Part shown: one piece after another, positions 1-8,624 of the stretch | Position numbering within the stretch: position 1 is the first letter of the stretch | Layout: every line of letters starts with the position of its first letter | From: Synergistota bacterium | GTDB lineage: Bacteria > Synergistota > Synergistia > Synergistales > Synergistaceae | Direction: 5' to 3' | NCBI GenBank assembly: GCA_023450745.1 | Contig: JAEXGR010000026.1 | Location: 15,511-79,510, forward strand | DNA: 64,000 bases | Made by a program: the position numbers and the translations under genes | The notes under the pieces: model-generated | The model's input: the letters and a program-made list of their open reading frames with translations, nothing else | Database searches by the model: none | Told to the model about the DNA's origin: nothing

Positions 1-1035
1 GGTCTTTATGCGCTTTAATCCAGTACCGAAACTTTCAACGTCTTTTGAATAGTAAAGGCAGCGTGTAATCAACGGATTCCTGCGCACGGGGCGCTCGTCT
101 CTCTCAATAAAGTCCTCTGGGGTGTGTCCAGCGGGGAAACGTCCAGGGTTATATATCTCGATTCTGTCCTTGAATATGGCAACCTCATTTGATTGCTGCG
201 CGCTGTAATCCTTGTGGCAGAAAGAGTTGATCAGCGCTTCTCTCAATGCGGAAATCGGGATCTCCGGAATTTCTCTTCTTTGAAGCGAGTCTTCAAACTC
301 GATTTTCCAGCGAATGTTATTTTTGATGTAGAGTTCGGCAGCTTCAACAAGTTCAAAAATATTTCCCGTATGTCTTTGAATATCATTGAATGTCAGGCGT
401 TCTTCCGTCGCGAAGATCGCCATTTGCAATTCAACCAGAGCGCTGTCGCAGAACAGCACTTTGCCGGCGTTTAAAAGGTAACTGCCGCAAGTCAACGACA
501 GCTTATTGAGTACGGAAGCGGGATTCGTGTAATCGAAGTCGATCCGCTCTATCTCTCTGGCTTTACGAAGGTAAATTTTTAAGATATCCTCCTCTATGTC
601 TTCCAGTGTGTAATCAGAAACCTTACTCTCCCACAAAACAGAGGAATCATTTTTTCGTAGGATGAACTCTTCTAACTGCTCTGGCGATAGAGGCAAATCT
701 CTGTCTGCCACACGAATTTTTGCCTTGCCGTATGAGTAATATGGCGGATTTGTCCCTGAAAACTTCACTTCAACGCATGTCCTGCCATCCAACATCACCA
801 TGGAAATATGGGGAAAGATAGCCGGCTCTATGTGGTTTTCTATTGCCGTGCTAATATCGCGCAGCGTTTTTTCACTTATTGTCTGCCCGATGGGAACGCC
901 GTCCGGCCTTACGCCAAAATACAGAATTCCTGCACCATGCTTATTAAGTATGGCGCAGATAGAATCCATCGCCTCCTTCATCTCACTGGTGGATTTTTTA
1001 TATTCTAAAGTTTCAGACTCAAAGCCTAAGCTCAT
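1..1035 (-). CDS. AlbA_2 (Schlafen-type) domain / GHKL ATPase-like regulator, 3' end outside window
   Basis: The minus frame stays open from an ATG at 1035 to the window edge, so the C-terminus is missing. The protein begins MSLGFESETLEYKKS, the usual start of an AlbA_2 domain (about residues 5-120), with ILYFGVRPDG and RVADRDLPLSPEQ following. The visible end contains ALREALINSFCHKDY and ESFGTGLKRI, which resemble the ATPase-like second half of COG2865 proteins. That family is usually annotated as a predicted transcriptional regulator or ATP-binding protein; its biochemical role is not settled. It starts 27 bp after the stop of the large prepilin gene in the same direction, so it may be cotranscribed with the pilin genes, although no functional link is known. 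The ribosome-binding site is weak. Confidence 0.8.
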   Translation of the reverse strand, partial: MSLGFESETLEYKKSTSEMKEAMDSICAILNKHGAGILYFGVRPDGVPIGQTISEKTLRDISTAIENHIEPAIFPHISMVMLDGRTCVEVKFSGTNPPYYSYGKAKIRVADRDLPLSPEQLEEFILRKNDSSVLWESKVSDYTLEDIEEDILKIYLRKAREIERIDFDYTNPASVLNKLSLTCGSYLLNAGKVLFCDSALVELQMAIFATEERLTFNDIQRHTGNIFELVEAAELYIKNNIRWKIEFEDSLQRREIPEIPISALREALINSFCHKDYSAQQSNEVAIFKDRIEIYNPGRFPAGHTPEDFIERDERPVRRNPLITRCLYYSKDVESFGTGLKRIKT

Positions 1036-1062
1036 TTTTATGATTTTCCACAACAGTGGCGG

Positions 1063-3636
1063 CTAATGAGATGGAGTAAAACCATACCATATACCAGGCG
1101 TTCCGTTGCTGTTTAGCTGATATTGTATGCCGTTTACACCGTCGTAGATACCACTGCTATTGCCATCACCATCTGATACGTTTCCAACTCCCTTTAAAAT
1201 CTGATTATAACTGGTTTCGACTTCTGCAAGATTTGTAAATCCATAATCGTCGGGAGACTTTTTGATCTTATCACGCTCACTAGTCGAGAGGATATCTGAG
1301 AGTTCATACATTTTTGCGTTGCGGGGCATTATGGCCTGCAATTCCTTTTTCGTGAATCCGGGCGCCAGCACGATATCGTAAACCTTGGTACCTTGACCGG
1401 CGGTTCCCGGCAGAGCGCGGAAGCCTATGAAGCGGTCTCTTTGCGGGGCCTTGAAGAGATTCGCTGCCGTGGTTTTGTTCACCGAAGTTGTCTGACCGTC
1501 TTGGTTGAGGTAACTGGCCTTTCTTATATCAGACATAATGCTCATGTCAACCGCTTGGAAAACTCCATTATAATAGCTGTTGTTGAAGGCCGTCGTTTTG
1601 GGTGACCTTGTAATGTACAGGTTGTTCTGGTATGACCATGTGTTGTTGTACCATAAGTTGTTGTTGTTGTTGTAATTGTAGCTACTGTATGTATACAGTT
1701 TCCCGTACTCTCCTCTGTTGACATCAGATCCCACGAAATTGCCGTACCATACCGGGTTGGATAAGAAATAACTTTCACCACAGCCAAAGGGGTCTTTTTC
1801 GTCGGTGTCCTTCATCTCATCCAGAAATTTTGCCCTGATGATGTAGTGCGGAGACGCTTTATCACTGTTTGTGTAATATTCAAGTATCGTTACCATGAAG
1901 CGTCGCCTGACTTTCCATGGCCAGCTGTTGCCATTGATGCCATTGCTGCTACTGTTGAAGAGGAATTTTTGTGTCTTCATTTGTGAGGGTTCGTAAAACG
2001 GCCCGCCGTAAGAGCTGCTGTCGCTTTTGTTGACTTCTATATTCTCCACCCCAAAAGCCCCGGGACTGCTTGTTGGCCTGTTGTTTGCTTGGCTGTCATT
2101 TCCACTGTGGTGTCCTTGGGCGAAAAGGCGGACTGGGAAGCCATTGGCGCCGGCCGTATTGTTTTTTACATATTTGTCATACTGTAGCATATACCCGGTG
2201 TCGTCATAACGGATGTTTTTCCCGCTACCAACCCTCTCTGCGGCTCCGTTCAGCAACAGCCCATAGCCCTGAGATCCAGCGTCGACAAGTGCGTCCACGA
2301 TGATGGAGATGTTTGTCGGCGATGAGTATGATTTTCCCCCTTCCTTGCTTCTCGCAATCACCTCTTTGAGGAATTCCATGGATATCTTGCCCATTACAGT
2401 ACTGCCGTAAGTGCCGCTTTTTCTCTGTATCTGAATGTAACTGGTTCCATCGGCATCGACCACGGTACGCGCCGTATCGGCGTTCAGCGGGAAATTATCG
2501 CTGCGCTCACCGGTTTTTTCAAAAAGAGAAAGAGCTTCTTTCATATTGTTGAAGAATGGATTGGCATAAGGGGTTTTCTTTTCAAGCACGACATATGGGG
2601 ACCACCGGATGTCGCCCTCTTTTCTATCGCTCCCGTCTATTTTTGTGAGCGCAGGGAAGATCTTGCAGCGAATGACGCCAGCAACCCCCCATAGTGCGGT
2701 CCCGCTTGCCGTTTTGGCGTAAAAATTACCTGAGGTCGATATGTTTTGTGTCGTAAGCGGTGTGCCGTCTTCTTTTACCAGTTTCCAGTATCCGGTCTCT
2801 CGCTCGTCCCCCTCCGGCTTCGTGGTTTTTACATTTAGCGGCGCGTTCGTTGCTCCCGATATATACCATTCATAAGCGGAGCCATCTTTTACTGAATAGC
2901 CGGGGTCTACTGATGGGTGGATGTCGTAGACTACACGCAGAGTTATACCTTTTTCAACGTTTGTTTTATTGTCTAAGTCGGTGTTCGGGTCGTTGGCGTC
3001 CCGCAAATGTAAGTTCTCAAGGACGACGTTATAATCTATCTCTGCGGTTGACGCATAGAATTTTAATACTTCTCCGGTGTAAAACTTGGTGGCAGCATGC
3101 ACGATGATTTGTGATCCGCTGCGCTCCGGTTTGTTATATAAGGGAATATCAAGCGAAACCGTGTAATCGGCATCGGCGTTTTTGTCGCTCTCAGCTTTGG
3201 CCTTGGTGGACAATGTCATATTCAGTATTGCGTTAAGGTACTTCTCACCGGAGGTGACGATATTGACAGGGACGGTAAAGTTCAGGGCCTGGACTAATTC
3301 TGATCCAACAAGAGGTCTGCTTCCCTTATTATTGCGAACAGCAATGGCCCCATCTTCATTCAGGAAGAGATAATTTATGTTGTCGCTGGTCACTGTGGCA
3401 GGGAGTTCGTTCGTTTTCAGTATTTCTATTTCTTTCGTGGTCACGATCTTGGGATATACGGTTCTTTTGAAGGAATTTATGGTGAAACGGGCGGCGTTTA
3501 TTGCCCTGCTGTGTGTTTCTGAGCGGGTGTAGCTTTTCAGGGAGGTCCCCACCGTCATTGTAATCGCTCCAACCGTTATCATGATGACGATGACGCCTAT
3601 TAGTATTTCTATAAGGGTAAAGCCGTTTTTTTTCAT
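1063..3636 (-). CDS. Oversized prepilin-type N-methylated protein, candidate pilus tip protein
   Basis: The N-terminus KKNGFTLIEILIGVIVIM is a class III (type IVa) prepilin leader: short basic leader, Gly-Phe cleavage site, Glu at mature position 5, then a hydrophobic helix. At 857 residues it is several times longer than a usual minor pilin (150-250). The remainder has no domain I can name with certainty. One part, around the middle, reads like a carbohydrate-binding or LamG-like beta sandwich. A stretch near residue 650 is very rich in Asn and Tyr (YNYNNNNNLWYNN), encoded by a short run of AAC codons. It is third in a cluster with the PilV-like and PilX-like genes, one base after the previous stop. 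By analogy with PilY1 or large tip pilins, a tip adhesin is likely, but this is inference. Base composition is noticeably more AT-rich than the metabolic genes further right. Confidence 0.85.
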   Translation of the reverse strand: MKKNGFTLIEILIGVIVIMITVGAITMTVGTSLKSYTRSETHSRAINAARFTINSFKRTVYPKIVTTKEIEILKTNELPATVTSDNINYLFLNEDGAIAVRNNKGSRPLVGSELVQALNFTVPVNIVTSGEKYLNAILNMTLSTKAKAESDKNADADYTVSLDIPLYNKPERSGSQIIVHAATKFYTGEVLKFYASTAEIDYNVVLENLHLRDANDPNTDLDNKTNVEKGITLRVVYDIHPSVDPGYSVKDGSAYEWYISGATNAPLNVKTTKPEGDERETGYWKLVKEDGTPLTTQNISTSGNFYAKTASGTALWGVAGVIRCKIFPALTKIDGSDRKEGDIRWSPYVVLEKKTPYANPFFNNMKEALSLFEKTGERSDNFPLNADTARTVVDADGTSYIQIQRKSGTYGSTVMGKISMEFLKEVIARSKEGGKSYSSPTNISIIVDALVDAGSQGYGLLLNGAAERVGSGKNIRYDDTGYMLQYDKYVKNNTAGANGFPVRLFAQGHHSGNDSQANNRPTSSPGAFGVENIEVNKSDSSSYGGPFYEPSQMKTQKFLFNSSSNGINGNSWPWKVRRRFMVTILEYYTNSDKASPHYIIRAKFLDEMKDTDEKDPFGCGESYFLSNPVWYGNFVGSDVNRGEYGKLYTYSSYNYNNNNNLWYNNTWSYQNNLYITRSPKTTAFNNSYYNGVFQAVDMSIMSDIRKASYLNQDGQTTSVNKTTAANLFKAPQRDRFIGFRALPGTAGQGTKVYDIVLAPGFTKKELQAIMPRNAKMYELSDILSTSERDKIKKSPDDYGFTNLAEVETSYNQILKGVGNVSDGDGNSSGIYDGVNGIQYQLNSNGTPGIWYGFTPSH

Positions 3637-3637
3637 T

Positions 3638-3991
3638 TTAATCAGCCCCTTCGGCTACATATAGTGAATAATGGTCATTTTCTGGCTGCGTAAATTTATA
3701 AATATTAAAAGGTATGACATCTCCGCTTATAGTGAATTGCCCATTTTGCACAAAGACTGCACCTGCGTCAGCGGCTTTGTTGTCGTGCTCGGCTGAACGA
3801 TGCAACAGATAAGAGTCCACGTTGTTAAATAATGTCTGCCGCATGCCAAGATGCTCTCCAGAACCGGCTATTTCCCTCAACGAAAAGGTCATGCTTCCAG
3901 CGAGGGCCAATAGTCCGATTGAGAAGATCAGGATACCGACCATGACCTCCACAAGAACGCTCCCATGTTTTCTCAGTTTACGGTACTCCAT
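3638..3991 (-). CDS. Minor pilin, PilV-like prepilin-type protein
   Basis: A 117-residue protein beginning MEYRKLRKHGSVLVEVMVGILIFSIGLLALAG. The Gly-Ser junction replaces the more usual Gly-Phe, followed by VLVEV with the conserved Glu at mature position 5 and a hydrophobic helix. The ending GILIFSIGLLAL is typical of PilV/PulI-type minor pilins. It should be cleaved and methylated by a prepilin peptidase and inserted in the pilus priming complex. The ATG at 3991 has a GAGGAG ribosome-binding site and lies inside the end of the preceding gene (19-bp overlap), so the two are translationally coupled. The globular part is short (about 80 residues). Confidence 0.8.
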   Translation of the reverse strand: MEYRKLRKHGSVLVEVMVGILIFSIGLLALAGSMTFSLREIAGSGEHLGMRQTLFNNVDSYLLHRSAEHDNKAADAGAVFVQNGQFTISGDVIPFNIYKFTQPENDHYSLYVAEGAD

Positions 3992-4443
3992 ATCAATTGT
4001 TTCTCCTCTGTTATTGGTAGCGGTATTCTTGCCGTAACGGCGGTGGTCTCTTCCAAGGTAAAGTTTGCCGTTTTGGAAACCTGTGCCCGTATTACATATG
4101 CCGTGCTGTATCTCTGTACGGCTAATTTCGCATATAGTTTTACACCGCTTTCTTCTAATTTGATAGTATTTGAAGTTACCATACCGTCACCTGTGCTTAG
4201 ATTAATTTCGCTATTGAATACCGACTCCGCGATTGTATTCGTGAGAGAGCGTGCCAGTATTTCCCGTCGAAAAACAGGGAAATTTTCGTTTTGCGTTGCT
4301 TCAATCCTCAGCGTGGTCCAGTTCATGGAGACAACGACAGCTGTAATTATTGACAGCACGATGAAAGCGACCAATACGGTCATTAAAATCGCGATGCCCC
4401 GATGTCGTCTTTCATATATTTTCAATGGGGCAAAAAACGTCAA
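3973..4443 (-). CDS. PilX-like pilus assembly protein
   Basis: A 156-residue protein with a basic start (IYERRHRG), then a single long hydrophobic segment IAILMTVLVAFIVLSIITAVVV followed by a periplasmic region. This layout (RG-x-A-x-L beginning, no Phe, no Glu-5) is that of PilX/PilX_N proteins, which are encoded with PilV and PilW minor pilins. TTG at 4443 is chosen as start because GGAGAGG lies seven bases upstream. It is the first gene of the cluster 4443-1063 and overlaps the next gene. Role: part of the minor-pilin complex that starts pilus or pseudopilus assembly; family assignment is from topology and context, not from strong sequence motifs. Confidence 0.7.
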   Translation of the reverse strand: MTFFAPLKIYERRHRGIAILMTVLVAFIVLSIITAVVVSMNWTTLRIEATQNENFPVFRREILARSLTNTIAESVFNSEINLSTGDGMVTSNTIKLEESGVKLYAKLAVQRYSTAYVIRAQVSKTANFTLEETTAVTARIPLPITEEKQLIWSTVN

Positions 4444-4515
4444 TTTAACCCTCTCCTGTCTCTGACATTAAAGATAATGCTATTATATATGTTTTTGCAT
4501 CAAATTGACCGTAAT

Positions 4516-4818
4516 CTATTCTTGATGTTTCCCGAAAATATGCGGCAGGCCCTCGTCTATTCTGTAGTTTCTGTAGTAGAGCGCGAGGTCGCAGAGCACC
4601 AGCGTGGTGTTCAGCGTGTAAGGGATGAGCATGTATATCGCCGTGCCGCTGACCAGCACTTTGGCGATGCCGGCTACATAGCCGGTCACTATTATCAGCA
4701 TGAAGGCGAGGCTCTTGCCCTTTCTCGTGCGGCTGACCCATGACTTATATATCGAGGCCGGCCAGGCGGCGGCGAAGCAGAGCAGCATCACCGTTTCAAG
4801 AATATTGCTCCATAACAT
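4516..4818 (-). CDS. Small PQ-loop/SemiSWEET-like membrane protein
   Basis: A 100-residue protein with three hydrophobic segments: residues about 5-22, 37-58 and 62-80. Between the first two lies WPASIYKSWVSRTRKGKSLAF, which follows the PQ-loop pattern P-x-x-x-K-x-x-x-x-x-T-x-K-S-x-S (Gln replaced by Ala). This length and three-helix layout match bacterial SemiSWEETs, which act as dimers to move small sugars, though many PQ-loop proteins have unknown substrates. The start ATG at 4818 has GAGAGG upstream. The gene is separated from the pilin cluster by about 70 bp and may be transcribed alone. Confidence 0.6.
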   Translation of the reverse strand: MLWSNILETVMLLCFAAAWPASIYKSWVSRTRKGKSLAFMLIIVTGYVAGIAKVLVSGTAIYMLIPYTLNTTLVLCDLALYYRNYRIDEGLPHIFGKHQE

Positions 4819-4941
4819 TGTCGATTACCTCTCTTAACCGCCCGAACGCCTTTCGTCAAACCGGCGGCGGCGCGGGCGCGCGTTTTCTATATTATCTCAC
4901 GTTTTGCGCCGATATTGCCAAGGCAAAGACTTTAAAATGCC

Positions 4942-5420
4942 AGGACAGCAGCATTTACTTTTAGAAGCGGATAAAAACATCAAGCAACGCCTGTATAGGG
5001 CTGGTATTTGATTTTGAATTTACCTTGCTTCTGGTTTTTACTTCGCACATCACTAAAGACAAGCGTGCCTGTACTGTTGATGGAGGTCATAACTCCTCCG
5101 CCGGCCTGCGGCCGGAGCCTCCTCGCGAGGGAGCCGAAAACAAGGCTGGTAGCTAAGGAGCATAAACCTTGTGCTGAGCCGGCCTTTATCATTTTGCCTT
5201 CCTCTTTGAGGAAGGTGGGCCGGCGGCGATTTTCCGCCGGGTCGGAAGGAGTGTTGACCTTGACCTCGATTTTAAGCCCGCCGTATCTTGTTTCTTACCC
5301 TTTGGTTCCCACACGGTATTGAGCGGACACGACCGCCGCAGCAAGAAAAAGGCGATGCTCAAGGCAGCTCTTGACCCGCAAATTTTTCTTGTCCCACAAA
5401 AAGTAAATGCTGCCGCCCTG
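4942..5420. mobile_element. MITE-like non-autonomous element, copy 1, with 10-bp target duplication
   Basis: The element is bounded by imperfect inverted ends of about 24 bp. The left end begins CAGGACAGCAGCATTTACTT at 4942. The right end, read on the other strand from 5420, begins CAGGGCGGCAGCATTTACTT. Directly outside both ends is the same 10-mer, TTTAAAATGC (4932-4941 and 5421-5430), a convincing target-site duplication. The 479-bp interior has no believable coding sequence. It holds hairpin-forming modules that recur elsewhere in the window (5091-5134 and 5197-5255, CTCCCT/GAGGGAG types). The size, inverted ends and direct repeat fit a miniature inverted-repeat transposable element mobilised in trans; a 10-bp duplication would suit an IS4-type transposase, which is inference only. 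Confidence 0.8.
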
Positions 5421-5532
5421 TTTAAAATGCGGGCGGAGATTGACGGCGGCGCTGCGCCCTTTAATAACGGTTTGGCTGAATAAAAAGTTTTCTGGACGGC
5501 GATTATTAAAGAGGCGGGATGAAAATCGGTAC

Positions 5533-5574
5533 TTGACCCCTTGATAGAAGTGGAATAGAATATCCATTATTCCA
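5533..5574 (+). promoter_or_regulatory. Sigma-70 type promoter with overlapping inverted repeat, before the Rrf2 gene
   Basis: TTGACC (5533-5538) and TAGAAT (5556-5561) are separated by exactly 17 bp. The -10 region is covered by the inverted repeat TGGAATA (5551-5557) / TATTCCA (5568-5574) with a 10-bp spacer. An inverted repeat over the -10 of an Rrf2-family gene suggests autorepression by its own product, as in IscR and NsrR. The binding itself is inferred. Confidence 0.65.
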
Positions 5575-5602
5575 ATATATATTGTGGAAGGAGGGAATCA
5601 AG

Positions 5603-6091
5603 CTGAATCCGATAGTAGACTTGCCCGAGCCGCTGCTTTTAGGTCTTCACGCCCTTGGCGAGCTTGCCAAAGAACCTGACAGATGCCTTACCACGCAGCA
5701 GGTGGCGGCGGCGATCGGCACTTCGGAGCCTCACCTTTCAAAGGTGCTGCAGCGCCTCAATAAAGGCGGGCTGATCAAGTCCGTCCGCGGCCCCGGCGGC
5801 GGTTACCGGCTCAACTGCGTTCCATCCGAGACACCCCTTTATCCCATCTTTGAATTGCTTGGCGGCCCCTTTGAATCCAGAGGCTGCCGTCTTGAGGGCT
5901 GCCGCGGAAAGAAATGTTTTATCGGCGACATGATGGACGAGCTGTCGCGCGCTTTTTTCCGCTACCTCGAATCGCGCACTCTGGCCGACTTTACCTCATA
6001 TTACACAAGCGGCACGGATGTGAGCATTGAAATCTCGGTCGTTACCCCGAGCTTGGGGCAGAAACATCCCAATTTCGGGCATGTTCATTAA
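5603..6091 (+). CDS. Rrf2-family transcriptional regulator with three-cysteine cluster
   Basis: The N-terminal winged helix contains TTQQVAAAIGTSEPHLSKVLQRLNKGG and the Rrf2 wing SVRGPGGGYRL. Downstream is CRLEGCRGKKC, a three-Cys cluster in the position that binds an Fe-S cluster in IscR/NsrR. It therefore probably senses redox, NO or Fe-S state. The start is uncertain. GGAGGG at 5590-5595 stands seven bases before a CTG at 5603, giving a start L/M-N-P-I-V-D; an upstream in-frame TTG at 5582 has no ribosome-binding site and lies only about 15 bases after the predicted transcription start. The FadL-type gene follows 28 bp later in the same direction, so it is the likely cotranscribed target. 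Confidence 0.85.
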   Translation: MNPIVDLPEPLLLGLHALGELAKEPDRCLTTQQVAAAIGTSEPHLSKVLQRLNKGGLIKSVRGPGGGYRLNCVPSETPLYPIFELLGGPFESRGCRLEGCRGKKCFIGDMMDELSRAFFRYLESRTLADFTSYYTSGTDVSIEISVVTPSLGQKHPNFGHVH

Positions 6092-6119
6092 TTTTATTAT
6101 GGAAGAAGGATTGTGTTCA

Positions 6120-7400
6120 TTGAAGAGAAAAAATATGGTTGCGGCATTAATGCTGATGCTGCTGGCGCTGTCTCTCCCTGTTACCGCCTTTGCCGAGGGA
6201 TTCGGCGTCTACGAATGGAGCGCGGCCGGTACGGCGATGGGCGATAACTATATGTTCGGAGAGAACGACCCCGCGGTACTCGCCTATAACCCCGCGCAGA
6301 TCACCAAGCTCAACGGCAGCTATCTAAGCTTCGGCACAAGCTGGGTGAATCCGGCGACGTCGATATCGTTTAAAAAAGGGCCGCTGAACATGTATAATTC
6401 CGATGAATGGGATAACTCATACAGCCCGGCGATAATACCCTATATGTATTACGCGACCAAGGCCGGGAAAAACGCCTGGTGGGGCGTCGCCTTCTTCGCG
6501 CGTTTCGGAAACCAGATCGAATACGACGATCTTTGGCCTGGAAGATATGATACGGTCTATTCCGGCATAAAGGGCGTAACCCTTCAGCCGACGTATGCTT
6601 TTAAAGTCAACGATAAGCTTTCCGCCGCCGTGGGGCTTGACATCAATTATGTTGGGCTGCGGATGAAGAAGGATATTCCAGCAATCAACGGGACCACATA
6701 TCTGGGTGATTTAAGGTCAGATATCGACGGCAATAGTACGAATATAGGATGGGTAGCCTCCTTAATGTACGATTTTACGCCGAAAACGTCAGGCGCCATC
6801 GTTTATAGGTCACGAATCAAGCACACAATGGACGCGGACGCGAACTTTAACGGCAGTTTGCTGGCCGTCGGTCCTTATAAACTGGATACGCAGGCCCATG
6901 GCACGGTCACTCTTCCAGATTCTTTATCAATCGGTCTCGGGCACAAGTTCAACGATCGGACGCGCATGGAGATCAACGCCGTCTGGACCAACTGGAGCAC
7001 GTATAACGCGCTGAACCTGAGCTTTGACGATCCGATTCTCGGTAGAATCAGCGAATCCAACAATCCCAAAGATTGGGAGGCGGCCTGGCGTATCGGTATC
7101 GGTATCGAGCACAAGCTCAGCAAGAAGTGGAGCATTCTCGCCGGATATGTCTTCGACGAGAGCCCCGTGCCTGACAGGTATATGGACTTCACCGTCCCGA
7201 CAGGCGACCGCCACCGCGGCAGCATCGGCTTCAAGTACCGCCCGAACGAGACGAGCGAGCTTTCCTTCGCTTACACGGCGATCTGGGCCGGCAACAGAGA
7301 CGTGGAGTCGCATATCGGCAATCTTGACTACCCGTCCGCCTACATCCACGACGGTCTGACACAGGTAGTCTCCATCGGATATAACATAAAGCTGAAATAA
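6120..7400 (+). CDS. OMPP1/FadL/TodX-family outer-membrane transport protein
   Basis: After a signal peptide (KRKNMVAALMLMLLALSLPVTAFA) the mature protein begins EGFGVYEWSAAGTAMGDNYM, with NDPAVLAYNPAQITKL following. This is the FadL N-terminal hatch signature (alternating small and aromatic residues, then a D-P-x-x-x-x-x-N-P motif). The rest alternates aromatic-rich beta strands and ends SIGYNIKLK, as expected for a 14-strand barrel. FadL proteins carry hydrophobic compounds such as fatty acids or aromatics across the outer membrane, so this gene is direct evidence of a diderm cell. TTG at 6120 is preferred because AAGAAGGA precedes it by nine bases and because it gives a normal signal peptide; the frame is open further upstream to 6027. 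It follows the Rrf2 gene and ends at a strong terminator. Confidence 0.9.
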   Translation: MKRKNMVAALMLMLLALSLPVTAFAEGFGVYEWSAAGTAMGDNYMFGENDPAVLAYNPAQITKLNGSYLSFGTSWVNPATSISFKKGPLNMYNSDEWDNSYSPAIIPYMYYATKAGKNAWWGVAFFARFGNQIEYDDLWPGRYDTVYSGIKGVTLQPTYAFKVNDKLSAAVGLDINYVGLRMKKDIPAINGTTYLGDLRSDIDGNSTNIGWVASLMYDFTPKTSGAIVYRSRIKHTMDADANFNGSLLAVGPYKLDTQAHGTVTLPDSLSIGLGHKFNDRTRMEINAVWTNWSTYNALNLSFDDPILGRISESNNPKDWEAAWRIGIGIEHKLSKKWSILAGYVFDESPVPDRYMDFTVPTGDRHRGSIGFKYRPNETSELSFAYTAIWAGNRDVESHIGNLDYPSAYIHDGLTQVVSIGYNIKLK

Positions 7401-7416
7401 GTTATATAAATTTCTG

Positions 7417-7465
7417 ATAACGAAAGCGGGAGGGCCGTCAATAGATGCCCTCCCGCTTCCGTTAT
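7417..7465 (+). terminator. Terminator after the FadL gene
   Basis: The stem AAGCGGGAGGG (7424-7434) pairs with CCCTCCCGCTT (7448-7458); the outer bases ATAACG and CGTTAT (7417-7422, 7460-7465) can pair too. The following sequence is only weakly T-rich, so it may work as a terminator or as a 3' stabiliser. Confidence 0.7.
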
Positions 7466-7844
7466 TGGGAGAAATTCAATCAGGTCGCTTCAAGGCGGTT
7501 TTAAACCAAGTTCAAATCTGAGGTCAAAACTCCTCCGCCGGCCTCACCGGAGCTCTGATGTACCTGCCAGCCGAGCCGCGCGAAATTAAAGATTTTGGCT
7601 CCCTGGCCGCCTCAGGAGAGGGAACCGAAACTGGGCACATCGACAGCATACTCGTGTCTGCTATACAGATAATTGCTGTGCTTTCTGCAAATAAAAGAAA
7701 ACAGGTTAACGCCGTCGGCGTCAAAAATTTATCTTCGTCCTATATTCACGGTTGGCATACGCGGGTTGTTTTTGTGTGGTGAAATATTAAGATTAAAATA
7801 TTTAACTAGAGGCATACACCTTTCCGATGGCATAGTTAAAAACG
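7466..7844. repeat. Gene-free gap with a degenerate copy of the dispersed CTCC/GGAG hairpin module
   Basis: No coding sequence is convincing here. 7528-7629 begins AACTCCTCCGCCGGCCT, identical to the start of the module at 5090 inside mobile-like element 1, and ends with GGCTCCCTGGCCGCC and GAGAGGGAACC. The module ends lack the CAGG inverted termini seen in elements 1 and 2, so this looks like an old, decayed fragment. The rest (7640-7844) becomes AT-rich towards the pilin gene. Confidence 0.5.
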
Positions 7845-8624
7845 TTATACCTGCTTAAATTGATCGATGTATAGGTTGCTGCCCGAGTTAGAGTCGTTTT
7901 GTTTAACAGTAGCTTCACCTTTTACAAACGCACCCGTTGCCGGATTATATTGCGTGACGGTGATCTTTGAACCTTTTACAAGGTTTTCCTTTGTGAAATA
8001 AAATAGGTAGTTATTTCCGGTCTTTTTTATTTGCCAATAATAGCCGGATAGGTCTAGTCCTATTATTTTCCCAATTTGCTCTGCCATCTTTTGTCCGTAA
8101 TTTACGCCGGTAGAGTCCAAATGGTCTGATGTATTCTTCTCGAAATATAAGGCTACACTCACAACACTATTTGCAAGGCCTTCATAATCGTTTTTCCCGC
8201 TGAGGAAGGCATACAGCTTTTTTGTAAGCGCGTCGGAAAAACCGTCCGAATGGAGCATGCACTCGGCAACAACGACACCTGGGTCAACCAAAGTAATGGC
8301 GCATTGGGCTTTCGCAGGGCAGACACCACTGAAGGTCTGGAAATCAAGGTCGCCTGTTCCTGAGGGCTTCATATTTGGATGTTCGCTGACTATCTTGGCA
8401 ATAATCTCTTTAAATTGAAGCGATGTGTCTGATACGCTATTTATGTTATAGCTTCTTTCAATGATTTTTCTATTGTTCAGGCATGCCGTTTTCTCCGCGG
8501 TGTCAGTTGCGCTGCCGCTGGAGATCATCATCATCCCCGCGAGTATGCCGATGATTATTATTACGATCAGCAGCTCGACTAAGGTGAAGGCTTTTTTATG
8601 TTTTTGCGTCATAGACATCACCAT
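7845..8624 (-). CDS. Type IV pilin-like prepilin
   Basis: The N-terminus KHKKAFTLVELLIVIIIIGILAGMMMISSG is a textbook type IV prepilin leader. It shows cleavage at Ala-Phe instead of the more common Gly-Phe, Glu at mature position 5 and a long hydrophobic helix. The mature region (about 240 residues) holds paired cysteines (ACLNNR; FSGVCPAKAQC; VAECMLH) but no further recognisable domain. The start could be any of three close ATGs (8624, 8618, 8612); the last gives MTQKHKKAF. It stands alone between repeat-rich spacers, 3.4 kb from the minor-pilin cluster, and could be the major subunit or another minor pilin. The Ala at the -1 position of the peptidase site is unusual but tolerated in some species. 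Confidence 0.85.
   Translation of the reverse strand: MVMSMTQKHKKAFTLVELLIVIIIIGILAGMMMISSGSATDTAEKTACLNNRKIIERSYNINSVSDTSLQFKEIIAKIVSEHPNMKPSGTGDLDFQTFSGVCPAKAQCAITLVDPGVVVAECMLHSDGFSDALTKKLYAFLSGKNDYEGLANSVVSVALYFEKNTSDHLDSTGVNYGQKMAEQIGKIIGLDLSGYYWQIKKTGNNYLFYFTKENLVKGSKITVTQYNPATGAFVKGEATVKQNDSNSGSNLYIDQFKQV

Noticed and set aside
5295..5567. 90-residue minus-strand frame across the end of the first mobile-like element
   Set aside because: It crosses the right inverted end and the target duplication, and its start lies in the Rrf2 promoter; no motif.
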